A DNA stretch of 64,000 nucleotides from Nocardioides sp. YIM 152315 (lineage in GTDB: Bacteria; Actinomycetota; Actinomycetes; Propionibacteriales; Nocardioidaceae): assembly GCF_029210375.1 (NCBI RefSeq), contig NZ_JARGER010000038.1, positions 248,001 through 312,000 of the forward strand, given 5' to 3'. The first letter of the stretch is position 1. Every line of letters starts with the position of its first letter. The notes beneath the pieces were generated by a model. The model saw nothing but the letters and a program-made list of their open reading frames with translations. It had not been told where the DNA came from and searched no databases. Below, piece by piece: positions 1 to 9,014 of the stretch. Both the position numbers and the translations under genes were made by a program.

Positions 1-9
1 GGCGGCGCA

Positions 10-83
10 GGTGTAACGGGGTGTTGTGGGCACTTGTACCCCGTTATGACGGGTGAGCAGATCCCACAATCCCCCGTTACATC
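10..83 (-). repeat. 74-bp dispersed double-hairpin palindrome, copy 1
   Basis: Outer arms of 21 nt at both ends pair around an inner hairpin whose core reads CCCGTTATGACGGG. The reverse complement aligns over its whole 74-nt length with 60574-60647, including most of the spacers between outer and inner stems. It lies 64 nt beyond the 3' end of ygfZ. Nothing else is visible in bases 1-146. REP-like behaviour is inferred. Confidence 0.75.
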
Positions 84-146
84 GCGAGGCGCGGCCGCAC
101 ACCCGCCCCGGGCCAGAGGCTCGGCGCGGGGCTCGGCGCAGGGGGC

Positions 147-1121
147 TCAGCGCAGCGGGCGCACGTGCAGGCCGACCTCGGGGTCGACGAGGACCTCCTG
201 GGCGGCCGGCATCCCCTCGACGGTGAGCTGGACGTCGAGCGGCACGTTGCGCTTCACCATCGCGAGCGCGATCGGGCCGAGCTCGTGGTGGCGGGCGGAG
301 GTGCCGACGAAGCCGACGACCTTCTCCTTCCCGGGCTCTCCGTGCAGAAGGTCGGCGCCGACGGTGGGCAGCCGGTCCTCGGAGCCGTCGAGGTGGAGCA
401 GCGTCAGCCGCCGGGGCGGGCGCCCCAGCGTGTGCACGCGGGCCACCGTCTCCTGGCCGCGGTAGCAGCCCTTGTCGAGGTGGACGGCCGGGCCGATCCA
501 GCCGGCCTCGTTGGGGATCGTGCGGTGGTCGGTGTCGAGCCCGAGGCGCGGCTCGCCGCGCGCGATGCGCAGCGCCTCGAACGCCCACAGGCCGCAAGCC
601 GGGCCGGCTGCCTCGGCGTACGACGTGAGCCGGTCGCGCGGCACGAGCTCGTAGCCGGCGTACGGCCCCTCGGCGGTGGACGACGGGCGCCAGGTGACCG
701 CGAGCTCGTCGGTCACGTCGGCGACCTCGACGCGCATCATGAACCGCATCCGGTCGAGGAACTCGACGAGCGCGGCGGCCGCGCCGGGCTCGGTGTGGGC
801 GGTGAAGGACTCGCCGTCGTCGTACCCGAAGAACGCGTGCTCGACGTGGCCCTGCGGGCTGAGGACCAGGACGCCGGTCCACACCTTCGGGGCCAGCGAC
901 TCGAGGTGCTGCGTCGTGAGCGAGTGCAGCCAGGTCAGCCGGTCGGGGCCGGAGACGCGGACGACGTCGCGGTGGGAGAGGTCGACGAATCCCTCCCCCG
1001 CCTCGAGGGTGCGCTGCTCGCCGTTGAACGAGCCGTAGTGGGCGGCCACGGCGCGGTCGACGCCGTCGGCGGCCACGGCGCCGGGCAGGCCCAGCAATGG
1101 GCTGGTCAGCGGGCTAGTCAT
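147..1121 (-). CDS. ygfZ: YgfZ/GcvT-family folate-binding protein
   Basis: This 324-aa protein belongs to the YgfZ (IbaG/GcvT-like) family, cytosolic tetrahydrofolate-binding proteins that help maintain some iron-sulfur enzymes. The diagnostic motif KGCYRGQE is intact near residue 215, followed by the short C-terminal beta domain; length is normal. I chose the ATG at 1121, which overlaps the 3' end of the upstream Fur-family gene by 8 nt, so translation is probably coupled. A longer reading would start inside that gene. The Fur-ygfZ pairing recurs in actinobacteria as far as I recall. The iron-sulfur role is family knowledge, not visible in the sequence. Confidence 0.9.
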   Translation of the reverse strand: MTSPLTSPLLGLPGAVAADGVDRAVAAHYGSFNGEQRTLEAGEGFVDLSHRDVVRVSGPDRLTWLHSLTTQHLESLAPKVWTGVLVLSPQGHVEHAFFGYDDGESFTAHTEPGAAAALVEFLDRMRFMMRVEVADVTDELAVTWRPSSTAEGPYAGYELVPRDRLTSYAEAAGPACGLWAFEALRIARGEPRLGLDTDHRTIPNEAGWIGPAVHLDKGCYRGQETVARVHTLGRPPRRLTLLHLDGSEDRLPTVGADLLHGEPGKEKVVGFVGTSARHHELGPIALAMVKRNVPLDVQLTVEGMPAAQEVLVDPEVGLHVRPLR

Positions 1122-1533
1122 CCTGATCACACTCCACACACTCGCCGAAGATCGCCAGGTGGCCGACGTCGACGACGAACCCGTGCTGCTGCTCGAGGGC
1201 CTTCGTCAGCGGCGCCGCCACTTCCGGGTCAACGGAGATGACGCGGTGGCAATTCCGGCAGACCAGGTGGAAGTGCTCGTGGTCGGTGACCGAGTGGTAT
1301 GTCGGCGCGCGGTCGGACAGGTGGGTGTGGCGCACCAGGCCGAGCTCCTCGAGCACCTCGAGCGTCCGGTAGATCGTGGAGACGTTGACCGCGCTGGCGT
1401 GCTGCTGCACCTCGGCGAGGATCTCGTCGGGGGTGCCGTGGCCGAGCTTCTCGACGGCCCGGAGCACGAGCTGCCGCTGCGGGGTCAGCCGGTAGCCCAG
1501 GCTGTGCAGCCGGGCGGCGAGGTCCTCGCTCAC
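1114..1533 (-). CDS. nur: Fur-family metalloregulator, Nur-like
   Basis: A 139-aa Fur-family repressor. The winged helix carries the recognition segment VSTIYRTLEVLEELGLV (residues 51-67). The metal sites are visible: a His-rich stretch (H85, H87, H89) and two CxxC pairs (C92/C95 and C132/C135), the structural zinc site. The N-terminus (GYRLTPQRQLVL) and the spacing resemble Streptomyces Nur, the nickel-responsive repressor of nickel uptake and Fe-SOD, more than Zur or FurA. Nickel specificity is inferred from remembered similarity. It is cotranscribed with ygfZ downstream. About 80 nt separate its start from the next gene's stop. Confidence 0.85.
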   Translation of the reverse strand: MSEDLAARLHSLGYRLTPQRQLVLRAVEKLGHGTPDEILAEVQQHASAVNVSTIYRTLEVLEELGLVRHTHLSDRAPTYHSVTDHEHFHLVCRNCHRVISVDPEVAAPLTKALEQQHGFVVDVGHLAIFGECVECDQDD

Positions 1534-1614
1534 CCGGGGGCCCTGCGGAATCGTGGGCTGGAGGAGCGGAGCGGGGGAAGTCCGCGATTTCGTGGGGTGG
1601 TGGTCACGGCGTCC

Positions 1615-2109
1615 TCACTGGCGCACCAGCCTCGCCCACAGGTGCGGCTGCACGGGCTGGCCCATCGCGGCCATGTCGTAGGCGTAGAGGAGGTCACCCT
1701 CCACGTTGCCGTAGAGACGCTTGCCGCCGGCGTACTCCTTGGCGGTCTCGGTGCGCACCACGGCGTCGGTCGTCAGGTCGAGCTTGCCGCCGTCGGCCTC
1801 GCCGTACCAGATCTCCACGAACCCGGTGTTGTGGGTGAGCAGGAGCTCGACCTTGCCCTCGGGGTGACAGCGCAGGAAGCCGGCCTCCTGCGCGGCGTCG
1901 CGCACCTTCTCGCCGTCGGCGTCGACGATCCACGAGCGGGAGAAGTAGTGGAAGAACGGCCGGCCGTCGTGGGTGAAGACGAGCTCCTGGCCGTACTCGA
2001 ACGCATCGATCGTCGGGTAGTCGCCGTGTCCGCGGCCGCCCCACCGTCCCAGCAGCCAGGCGACCGGGCCACAGTGGGGGTGCAGGTTCTCGGGGAGCTC
2101 GAACGGCAT
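1615..2109 (-). CDS. Nitrobindin-like heme-binding beta-barrel protein (FABP-like)
   Basis: A 164-aa protein of the THAP4/nitrobindin-like family (DUF1794), ten-stranded lipocalin-like barrels that bind heme or small hydrophobic ligands. The N-terminal hallmark is present: a G-x-W-x-G-x-G-x-YPTI pattern at about residues 20-34, and a conserved histidine occurs in LLTHNTGFVEIW. The start is the ATG at 2109, 6 nt after a TAGAGT -10-like box, which implies a leaderless transcript; an upstream in-frame ATG would cross that box. Nitric oxide or peroxynitrite chemistry is known for the family only. It is divergent from the DsrE gene. Confidence 0.8.
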   Translation of the reverse strand: MPFELPENLHPHCGPVAWLLGRWGGRGHGDYPTIDAFEYGQELVFTHDGRPFFHYFSRSWIVDADGEKVRDAAQEAGFLRCHPEGKVELLLTHNTGFVEIWYGEADGGKLDLTTDAVVRTETAKEYAGGKRLYGNVEGDLLYAYDMAAMGQPVQPHLWARLVRQ

Positions 2110-2204
2110 GGTCCCAACTCTAGAGTGGCGCGTATGAGCACCCCACAAAATCGAGCGCTTCCTCCGCTCCGCTCCCCCAGCGCACGATTTTTCGGGGACC
2201 CCGC

Positions 2205-2564
2205 ATGACTCGCCCACTCGTCGTCAAGGTCACCTGCGGCTCCGACGAACCCGAGCGCAGCAACCAGGGGCTCACCGTCGCCGCGACCGCCCTGAGCGCC
2301 GGAGCGGATGTCAGTCTGTGGCTGACCGGCGAGGGCGCGTGGCTGGGCGTGGCCGGCCGGACGGCGTACGCGCTCCCCTTCGCCGCCCCGGTGGCCGACC
2401 TGGTCGCGGCGGTCGCCGAGGGGGGCCGCGTCACCGTGTGCTCGCAGTGTGCCCAGCGTCGCGGGATCACCGAGGCGGACCTGCTGCCGGGCGTGCGGAT
2501 CGCGGGGGCGTCGGCGTTCGTCGAGGAGGCCCTGGCCCCGGACGCCCAGGCACTCGTCTACTGA
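2205..2564 (+). CDS. DsrE-family small protein
   Basis: A 119-aa protein with a DsrE/DsrF-like alpha/beta fold. It starts with a hydrophobic strand (PLVVKVTCG), followed by an SNQGLTVAATALSAGADVSLWLTGEGAWL segment typical of actinobacterial DsrE-like proteins. Two cysteines form the motif CSQCAQRRGI at about residues 79-88, where sulfur-relay members keep their active cysteine. No other Dsr or Tus component is nearby, so a role in sulfur transfer is unproven. It is divergent from the nitrobindin-like gene and 46 nt ahead of the coiled-coil gene. Confidence 0.8.
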   Translation: MTRPLVVKVTCGSDEPERSNQGLTVAATALSAGADVSLWLTGEGAWLGVAGRTAYALPFAAPVADLVAAVAEGGRVTVCSQCAQRRGITEADLLPGVRIAGASAFVEEALAPDAQALVY

Positions 2565-2610
2565 CCGATCCCTCCGCCCGATGCTCGCGAGGCCCTAGGC
2601 TGCACCACTG

Positions 2611-4956
2611 ATGACTTCGAACGATCCGACTCCGACCCGCTGGTGGCAGCGGAAGGGCGACCAGCCGGCCGACGAGGGCACGACGCCGCCCGACGCGCCG
2701 CCCCGTCCGCCGACGGCCGAGCCTGCCGTGCGCACCCCTGCGGACCTGCAGGCGGCGATCGAGCGCGCCGCGGAGCTGCGCCGCCGGGCCGAGCAGGCCG
2801 CGGCCGAGCAGGCCGCGGAGCGGCTCGTCGCGGAGGAGTCCGCGCAGGTCGCGGCCCGCGCCCGCATCGAGGCCGATCAGCGCGCGGCCGAGCACGCCGA
2901 GAAGGCGCAGGAGGCGTACGACGCGCGCCGGGCCGCCGAGGAGGCCGGCGAGGCCCACGCGGCCGAGCGGGTCCGGCTCGAGGAGGCGGCGACCGAGGCG
3001 ACGCGGGCGCGCCAGGAGGCCGAGGAGGCCGCCCGCAAGCTGGTCGACTCCGCGAAGGTCGCCACCGCGCTCCGGCTCGCCGCCGAGCAGGCCGCCGCCC
3101 AGCAGACCGTCGACCGCACCACGGCCGACGACGCCGCCCGTGCGGCCGCCGAGCAGGCAGCGCGCGCCGACGAGGCCCGGGCCGCCGCCGAGGAGAAGGC
3201 ACGGCAGCAGGCCGAGGCGGCCGCCGCCGCCCACGAGGCCCGGCTCGCCGCCGAGGAGTCTGCCCGCGAGGCCGCAACCGCGGCCGAGGAGTCGCTGCGC
3301 GAGCTCGCGACGAGCACCGAGCAGACGATGCGCGACGCGGCGGCGGCCGCCGAGCGGTCGGTGCGTGAGCTCGCGACGCGCACCGAGCAGACGGTGCGCG
3401 ACACCGCGGCGGAGACCGAGCAGTCGCTGCGCGAGATCGGCGCATCCGCCGAGGATTCGCTGCGCGAGCTGACCTCGACGACCGAGGAGTCGCTGCGCGA
3501 GACCGCGGCGACCGCCGCGCAGGGTCTGCGGGACGCCGCCACCTCGACCGAGGAGTCGCTGCGCGAGACCGCGGCGACCGCCCAGCAGACGGTCCGCGAC
3601 GCCGTCGCTGCCGCCGAGACGTCGGTGCACACCGCCGAGGCGAGCGCGCAGCAGGCGCACGCCGACCGCGAGGCGGCCGAGGCACGCGCCGCCGGGCTCG
3701 CCGAGGAGCTGGCCGAGGCGACCCGGGCCCACGACGACTTCGTGCGCGTCTCGCAGGAGGCGCGCGCGGCGGCGGAGCAGGCCGCCTCCGACCAGGCGAC
3801 GGCCAGGGCGACGGCCGAGACCACGGCGACCGAGGCTCTCCGCGCGCGCACCGCCGCCGACGAGGCCGCCGCCGAGCACGCCCGGCTCGCCGAGACGGCC
3901 CACACCGCCCGGGCCGCAGCCGAGGAGACCGCCCGCGCGCAGGCGGCCGCGGCGGAGGCCGCCGAGTCCGCCCGCGCCCACGCCGAGGAGGTGGCCGCCC
4001 GACAGACCGAGGCGACGGCGACCGCCGCCGCGGGCGAGGAGGAGGCGCGTCGTACCGCCGCGGAGATGGCGGTGGCGCTGCAGGCGGCGCACGACGCCCG
4101 GATGGCCGCCGACGAGAGCGCGCGCACGCAGTCGGTGCGCGCCGAGGAGGCGCACGCGGCGCGTCTCGCGGCGGAGGAGCTCGCGGCGGGAGCGGTCGCC
4201 GCGCGCGAGGAGGCCGAGGCGCAGACCCGGGCGCAGCTCGACACCGCGTCGGCCGCGCACGCGGACCGGACCGTGGCCGAACGGGCAGCGGAGGCCGCCG
4301 CCGGACGGGCAGCGGAGGCCCAGGCCGCCCGCGAGCAGGCCGAGATGCGGGCCCGCGAGCAGGCCGAGGCCGCGGCCCATGCCGCGACCGACCAGACCAC
4401 GGCCCACCAGCGCGCCGAGCAGCAGGCGGCCCAGGCCCAGCTGGCGCACGAGGCCCGAGCCGCTGCCGACGCACGCGCCGAGGAGCACGCCGCCGCCCGG
4501 GCGGCGGCCGAGCGGGCGGCCGCCGAGGCGCTTGCGGCCCAGCGGGCCGCCGAGGACGACGCCCGCGCGCACGCCGAGCTCGCCGCCGCGGCGTCCGCGG
4601 AGCGCCTCGAGGTCGAGCGCCGGCTCCGCGAGGTCCTCGACTCCACCAGCGAGGCGACCGCCCGCCAGGCCGAGGAGCTCCAGCAGGCGATCGCGGACCG
4701 GGAGTCCGCCGAGCGCGCGGCCGCCGAGCAGGCGCGGCTGCGGGCCGAGGCAGAGGCGGGTGCCGAGGCGCGGGCCGCCGACCGGAGTGCGGTCGAGGCC
4801 GCCGTACGCCATCAGGCGGAGGTCGCCGAGGACGCGCTGCGCGAGCGGGTCGAGGCCGAGGAGAAGGCGCGCGAGCTCGCCCGCGAGCTGGAGGAGGTCC
4901 GGGCCGAGCTGCTCGACCTGCAGAACCAGCGCCACTGGTGGCAGCGCAAGGGCTGA
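2611..4956 (+). CDS. Large Ala/Glu/Arg-rich coiled-coil protein with WWQRKG at both ends
   Basis: This 781-aa soluble protein of unknown function is almost entirely Ala, Glu, Arg, Gln and Thr, and should form one long coiled coil from about residue 45 to 770. There is no signal peptide or membrane segment. The hexapeptide WWQRKG occurs at residues 11-16 and again as the last six residues. Residues 225-345 are eleven tandem 11-residue repeats of the form TEESLRETAAT, a hendecad pattern that favours a right-handed or straightened coiled coil. A TAGGCT box ends 9 nt before the ATG. The function could be cytoskeletal or polar scaffolding, but nothing in the context shows it. Confidence 0.85.
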   Translation: MTSNDPTPTRWWQRKGDQPADEGTTPPDAPPRPPTAEPAVRTPADLQAAIERAAELRRRAEQAAAEQAAERLVAEESAQVAARARIEADQRAAEHAEKAQEAYDARRAAEEAGEAHAAERVRLEEAATEATRARQEAEEAARKLVDSAKVATALRLAAEQAAAQQTVDRTTADDAARAAAEQAARADEARAAAEEKARQQAEAAAAAHEARLAAEESAREAATAAEESLRELATSTEQTMRDAAAAAERSVRELATRTEQTVRDTAAETEQSLREIGASAEDSLRELTSTTEESLRETAATAAQGLRDAATSTEESLRETAATAQQTVRDAVAAAETSVHTAEASAQQAHADREAAEARAAGLAEELAEATRAHDDFVRVSQEARAAAEQAASDQATARATAETTATEALRARTAADEAAAEHARLAETAHTARAAAEETARAQAAAAEAAESARAHAEEVAARQTEATATAAAGEEEARRTAAEMAVALQAAHDARMAADESARTQSVRAEEAHAARLAAEELAAGAVAAREEAEAQTRAQLDTASAAHADRTVAERAAEAAAGRAAEAQAAREQAEMRAREQAEAAAHAATDQTTAHQRAEQQAAQAQLAHEARAAADARAEEHAAARAAAERAAAEALAAQRAAEDDARAHAELAAAASAERLEVERRLREVLDSTSEATARQAEELQQAIADRESAERAAAEQARLRAEAEAGAEARAADRSAVEAAVRHQAEVAEDALRERVEAEEKARELARELEEVRAELLDLQNQRHWWQRKG

Positions 4957-4979
4957 CCCGTTCAGTGGCCGCTCGCTGG

Positions 4980-5042
4980 GATAGTCCCTGACGTTCTCGG
5001 GGTTCCGACGGCCTGTCGACCCCGAGGACGTCAGGGACTATC
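4980..5042. repeat. 63-bp dispersed palindrome, copy 1
   Basis: Two 23-nt arms (4980-5002 and 5020-5042) with a single mismatch flank a 17-nt loop. The arm begins GATAGTCCCTGACGT. The block 5015-5047 matches the reverse complement of 58262-58294 at 32 of 33 positions. The right arm contains the TAG stop of the esterase gene (5038-5040). It lies between the convergent ends of the coiled-coil and esterase genes and could act as a bidirectional terminator, although no U-tract follows on either side. Confidence 0.8.
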
Positions 5043-6054
5043 GCGACAACCCCGCCCGCAGGGCCGCGGCGATCTCGGCGTTGGCGGCGCGGGCGGTGCG
5101 GCCGATCCCGACCACGTTGAAGAAGCCGTGGATCTGGTCGGCGAAGCGGCGCAGCTCGACCGGCACCCCGGCGGCCTCGAGCCGGCGCGCGTAGGCCTCT
5201 CCCTCGTCGCGGAGCGGGTCGAAGCCCGCGGTCGCGACGTACGCCGGCGCGAGACCCGCGGGCAGGTCGACGTACGCCGGGGAGACCCGCGGGTCGCGCA
5301 GGTCGTGGTCGCCGATGTAGCTGGCGTTGGCGAGGTCCATGAAGGCGCGCGTCAGGTAGAAGCCGTCGGCGAAGAGCCGCGCGCTCGCCGTCTCGCGCAC
5401 CGCGTCCGTCGCGGGGTAGACGAGGAGCTGGAACGCGAGCGGCAGACCCGAGCGGGCAGCCTCGACCGCCACGACGGCGGCCAGGTTGCCGCCGGCCGAG
5501 TCCCCACCGACCGCGATCCGGTCCCGCTCGACGGCGAGGTCGTCGGCGTGCTCGACGACCCAGCGGTACGCCGCGATCGCGTCGTCGTACGCCGCGGGGA
5601 AGGGTTGCTCCGGACCGAGCCGGTAGTCGACGGCCAGCACCCGCACCCCGGAGCGCTCGGCGAGGAAGCGGCAGGCGGCGTCGTGGGAGTCGAGGTCGCC
5701 GTACATGAAGCCGCCGCCGTGGAAGAACACCAACAGCGATCCCCGGTCGAGCGACGGCGTGTAGAGCCGCGCCGGGAGTCCGGCGACGGTCAGCTCGCGC
5801 ACGGACCCGATCGGCTGGTCGCCCGCGGCGAGGCGCGTGTGCCGCAGCACGGCGAGCCGACCGTCCGCGATCGGGAGGGTCTCGGCGCCCGGCTCGCGCA
5901 CCACCCGCTGCATCCGCAGCATCAGCTGGGTGTCGACGGCCAGGGCCTCCCCGTCGCGGACCACCGGTCGGCCGGCCAGCAGCCGCTGCAGCGGGGCGGG
6001 CAGCGCCATCGCGCCGCGCAGGGCCAGGCGCTCGACGCGCTCGAGGATGCTCAC
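5038..6054 (-). CDS. Alpha/beta hydrolase, HSL-type carboxylesterase
   Basis: A 338-aa esterase/lipase of the hormone-sensitive lipase family (alpha/beta hydrolase fold-3). The oxyanion motif HGGGFMYGD, the nucleophile elbow GDSAGGN, the acid in DPLRDEG and the final histidine in QIHGFFN are all present and in order, so it should be active on short acyl esters. I chose the GTG at 6054, 7 nt after a TAGGTT box, over a TTG 9 nt upstream that would overlap that box. Its stop codon lies inside the 63-bp palindrome. It is divergent from ppk; the natural substrate is unknown. Confidence 0.88.
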   Translation of the reverse strand: MSILERVERLALRGAMALPAPLQRLLAGRPVVRDGEALAVDTQLMLRMQRVVREPGAETLPIADGRLAVLRHTRLAAGDQPIGSVRELTVAGLPARLYTPSLDRGSLLVFFHGGGFMYGDLDSHDAACRFLAERSGVRVLAVDYRLGPEQPFPAAYDDAIAAYRWVVEHADDLAVERDRIAVGGDSAGGNLAAVVAVEAARSGLPLAFQLLVYPATDAVRETASARLFADGFYLTRAFMDLANASYIGDHDLRDPRVSPAYVDLPAGLAPAYVATAGFDPLRDEGEAYARRLEAAGVPVELRRFADQIHGFFNVVGIGRTARAANAEIAAALRAGLSR

Positions 6055-6086
6055 GCGCGGCAACCTACCGAGCGAGCCGGATCGCG

Positions 6087-6109
6087 CGTCACCTCCTGTT
6101 CATCGTCTG
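6087..6109 (+). promoter_or_regulatory. Candidate Pho box upstream of ppk
   Basis: TCACC at 6089 and TCATC at 6100 are spaced exactly 11 bp, within GTCACCTCCTG and TTCATCGTCTG, the direct-repeat layout of actinobacterial PhoP sites. It lies about 18-40 bp before the ppk start. Streptomyces ppk is known to be PhoP-activated. The match is weaker than the site upstream of pstS. Confidence 0.4.
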
Positions 6110-6126
6110 GTGCCACACTCGGAGGC

Positions 6127-8289
6127 ATGACGCTCGACAGCCTGCCCCCGGACGCCGTCGCCAGTCATGGCGAGACCGTCCCGGACCAGCCGTTCGACGT
6201 CGAGCCGCCGTACGAGCCCGACGGCGAGGCGTTGGCGGCCGTCGAGAAGTACGCCGACCGCTTCCTCGACCGGGAGATCTCGTGGCTGCGGTTCAACCAG
6301 CGGGTGCTGGAGCTCGCCGAGGACCCGCAGCTGCCGCTGCTGGAGCGGGCCCGCTTCCTGGCGATCTTCACCAGCAACCTCGACGAGTTCTTCATGGTGC
6401 GGGTCGCCGGGCTCAAGCGGCGGATGGCCGCCGGTCTCGCGGTCCCCGCCGCGAGCGGACTGATGCCCGAGGAGCTGCTCGACCGGATCCTGGTCACCAC
6501 GCGCGAGCTGGCGGAGCGGCAGGCCCGGGCCTTCCGCGACGACGTCGTACCCGCCCTCGCCGACGCCGGCATCCAGCTGCTGCGCTGGTCCGACCTGGAT
6601 CGCGACGAGCAGCGGGCGTGCAAGCGCCTCTTCAAGGAGCGGGTCTTCCCCGTGCTGACGCCGCTGGCGGTCGACCCGGCGCACCCGTTCCCCTACATCT
6701 CGGGTCTCTCCCTCAACCTCGCGGTCCTGATCCGCAACCCCAAGACCGGCAAGGAGCACTTCGCTCGCGTGAAGGTGCCGCCGATCTTCTCCCGGTTCGT
6801 GCCGGTCGGCCACCAGCGGTTCGTGCCGCTCGAGGACGTCATCGGCGAGCACCTCAAGCGCCTCTTCCCCGGCATGGACGTCCTCGAGGTGCACACCTTC
6901 CGGGTCACCCGCAACGAGGACCTCGAGGTCGAGGAGGACGATGCCGAGAACATCCTCGCCGCGCTCGAGAAGGAGCTGCTCCGCCGCCGCTTCGGTCCGC
7001 CGGTGCGCCTGGAGGTCGAGGAGTCGATCGCCCCCCAGGTGCTCGACCTGCTGATGTCGGAGCTCGGGATCTCGCAGGACGAGGTGTTCCGGCTGCCCGG
7101 CCCGCTCGACCTGCGTGGACTGCACGACATCGCCGACCTGCCGCGGCAGGAGCTGAAGTACGCCGCATTCGTGCCGGTCACGCACCCGCGGCTCGCCGAG
7201 GTGGAGTCGTCCGCGCCCGTCGACGTCTTCAAGGCGGCCCGGCGGCACGACGTGCTGCTACACCACCCCTACGACTCGTTCGCGACGTCGGTGCAGCGGT
7301 TCATCGAGCAGGCCGCCGCCGACCCGCACGTGCTCGCGATCAAGCAGACCCTCTACCGGACCTCCGGCGACAGCCCGATCATCGACGCCCTTATCGACGC
7401 CGCCGAGAGCGGCAAGCAGGTGCTGGTGATCGTCGAGATCAAGGCCCGGTTCGACGAGGAGGCGAACATCCGCTGGGCCCGCAAGCTGGAGCAGGCGGGC
7501 TGCCACGTCGTCTACGGCCTGGTCGGCCTCAAGACCCACTGCAAGGTCGCGATGGTGGTGCGCGACGAGGCCGGTCACGGGGCCGGGATCCGCCGCTACA
7601 CCCACATCGGCACCGGCAACTACAACCCGAAGACCTCGCGGACCTACGAGGACCTCGGGCTGATCACCACCGACGAGCGGATCGGCGAGGACGTCGCCCA
7701 CCTGTTCAACAACCTGTCGGGGTGGTCGCGCAACGCGTCGTACGACCAGCTGCTGGTCGCTCCCGACTCGCTGCGGTCCGGGCTCGTCGAGCAGATCCAC
7801 CGCGAGATCGCGCACCAGCGGGCCGGGCGGCCGGCGCGGATCCGGCTCAAGGCCAACTCGGTGGTCGACGAGGCGGTCATCGACGCGCTCTACCTGGCCT
7901 CGCAGGCGGGCGTGCCCGTGGAGCTGCTGGTGCGCGGCATCTGCGCGTTGCGACCCGGCGTGCCCGGCCTGTCGGAGACGATCGCCGTGCGGTCGGTGCT
8001 GGGCCGGTTCCTCGAGCACAGCCGCGTCTTCTGGTTCGAGAACGCCGGCGACCCGGTCGCCTGGATCGGGTCCGCCGACATGATGCACCGCAACCTCGAC
8101 CGGCGCGTCGAGGTGCTGGTGCGGCTGCCCGGCAACGGCAACGTCGCCGCGATCGGGGAGCTGCTCGACCTGGCCTTCGACGACGACACGAGCGCGTGGG
8201 AGCTCGACAGCGAGGGCCTGTGGACCCGCAACCAGGGCACGACCCACCTCCAGGAGGCCCTGATCGAGGCGCAGCGTCGGCGCCGGTGA
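6127..8289 (+). CDS. ppk: Polyphosphate kinase 1
   Basis: A 720-aa PPK1 that reversibly transfers the gamma phosphate of ATP to polyphosphate. It has the N-terminal domain start [17 protein letters not shown], the phospholipase-D-like catalytic half with the phosphohistidine motif HCK (H471) and HIGTGNYN just downstream, and the second-half motif [13 protein letters not shown]. Length is normal for the family. The start is the ATG at 6127; the preceding GGAGG is only 1 nt away, so initiation may be leaderless. Its neighbours (DUF47, pitA, and the pst operon 5-9 kb on) make this a phosphate region. Confidence 0.96.
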   Translation: MTLDSLPPDAVASHGETVPDQPFDVEPPYEPDGEALAAVEKYADRFLDREISWLRFNQRVLELAEDPQLPLLERARFLAIFTSNLDEFFMVRVAGLKRRMAAGLAVPAASGLMPEELLDRILVTTRELAERQARAFRDDVVPALADAGIQLLRWSDLDRDEQRACKRLFKERVFPVLTPLAVDPAHPFPYISGLSLNLAVLIRNPKTGKEHFARVKVPPIFSRFVPVGHQRFVPLEDVIGEHLKRLFPGMDVLEVHTFRVTRNEDLEVEEDDAENILAALEKELLRRRFGPPVRLEVEESIAPQVLDLLMSELGISQDEVFRLPGPLDLRGLHDIADLPRQELKYAAFVPVTHPRLAEVESSAPVDVFKAARRHDVLLHHPYDSFATSVQRFIEQAAADPHVLAIKQTLYRTSGDSPIIDALIDAAESGKQVLVIVEIKARFDEEANIRWARKLEQAGCHVVYGLVGLKTHCKVAMVVRDEAGHGAGIRRYTHIGTGNYNPKTSRTYEDLGLITTDERIGEDVAHLFNNLSGWSRNASYDQLLVAPDSLRSGLVEQIHREIAHQRAGRPARIRLKANSVVDEAVIDALYLASQAGVPVELLVRGICALRPGVPGLSETIAVRSVLGRFLEHSRVFWFENAGDPVAWIGSADMMHRNLDRRVEVLVRLPGNGNVAAIGELLDLAFDDDTSAWELDSEGLWTRNQGTTHLQEALIEAQRRRR

Positions 8290-8323
8290 CCCCGGCCGCG
8301 CGGTCCGTCCGGGAGGCCCTCGC

Positions 8324-8354
8324 TTGCGTGATTCCGCGGGCCACCCCCTAGGCT
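8324..8354 (+). promoter_or_regulatory. Predicted sigma70-type promoter of the DUF47-pitA operon
   Basis: TTGCGT (8324-8329) and TAGGCT (8349-8354) are separated by 19 bp and lie 37 nt before the GTG start of the DUF47 gene, which has a good AGGAG ribosome-binding site at 8380. This is inferred from hexamer likeness only. Confidence 0.45.
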
Positions 8355-8390
8355 GTTCTGCGGCCTTGTCCTCCTCATCAGGAGTTAACC

Positions 8391-9008
8391 GTGGGTTTGC
8401 GATTCCGACCCGTCGACACCTCGTTCTACGACCTCCTCACCGAGTCGGCGCAGCACCTCGTCACCGGGGCCTCGCTCCTCGCCGACATGCTCGCCGAGGG
8501 TGCCGACCACGATGACGTGGCGCGCCGGATGCGAGAGGCGGAGCACAACGCCGACGAGACCACGCACGCGATCGTCAAGCGGGTGAACTCGACCTTCGTC
8601 ACGCCGTTCGACCGCGAGGACATCTACTCGCTCGCCTCCGGCCTCGACGACGTCATGGACATGATGGACGAGGTCGTCGACATGATCCTGCTCTACGAGG
8701 TCAAGGTGCTGCCGGCGGAGCTGTCCGGCCAGGTCGAGGTGCTCCAACGGTGCGCCGAGCTGACCGCGGCGGCGATGCCGAACCTGCAGTCGATGCAGTC
8801 GCTCGAGGAGTACTGGATCGAGGTCAACCGACTCGAGAACACCGGCGACAAGAACCACCGGCGCATCATCGCCAACATCTTCAGCGGCGACTTCAAGACC
8901 ATCGAGGTGCTGAAGCTCAAGGACATCGCCGAGGCCCTCGAGGAGGCGATCGACGCCTTCGAGAAGGTCGCCAACACCGTGGAGCAAATCGCGGTCAAGG
9001 AGTCCTGA
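8391..9008 (+). CDS. DUF47/PhoU-like Pit accessory protein
   Basis: A 205-aa all-helical PhoU-like protein of the DUF47 family (TIGR00153-like), thought to modulate Pit-type phosphate transporters from the cytosolic side. The family's acidic helix motifs that bind metal clusters are visible (EAEHNADETTHAI near residue 45, FDREDIYSLASGLDDVMDMMDEVVD near 65-90). The GTG start at 8391 follows AGGAG by 6 nt. It is 6 nt upstream of pitA, the usual operon arrangement. Confidence 0.92.
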   Translation: MGLRFRPVDTSFYDLLTESAQHLVTGASLLADMLAEGADHDDVARRMREAEHNADETTHAIVKRVNSTFVTPFDREDIYSLASGLDDVMDMMDEVVDMILLYEVKVLPAELSGQVEVLQRCAELTAAAMPNLQSMQSLEEYWIEVNRLENTGDKNHRRIIANIFSGDFKTIEVLKLKDIAEALEEAIDAFEKVANTVEQIAVKES

Positions 9009-9014
9009 CCAGCC

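Noticed and set aside
2467..4935. Long open frames antisense to the coiled-coil gene (over 600-800 codons)
   Set aside because: They arise from the GC-rich Ala/Glu/Arg codons of the real gene. Their products are low-complexity Gly/Leu/Arg or Arg/Pro strings with no domain.
6100..8247. Antisense and alternative frames over ppk
   Set aside because: The sense frame encodes a complete PPK1. The others are compositional shadows of high GC at third positions.
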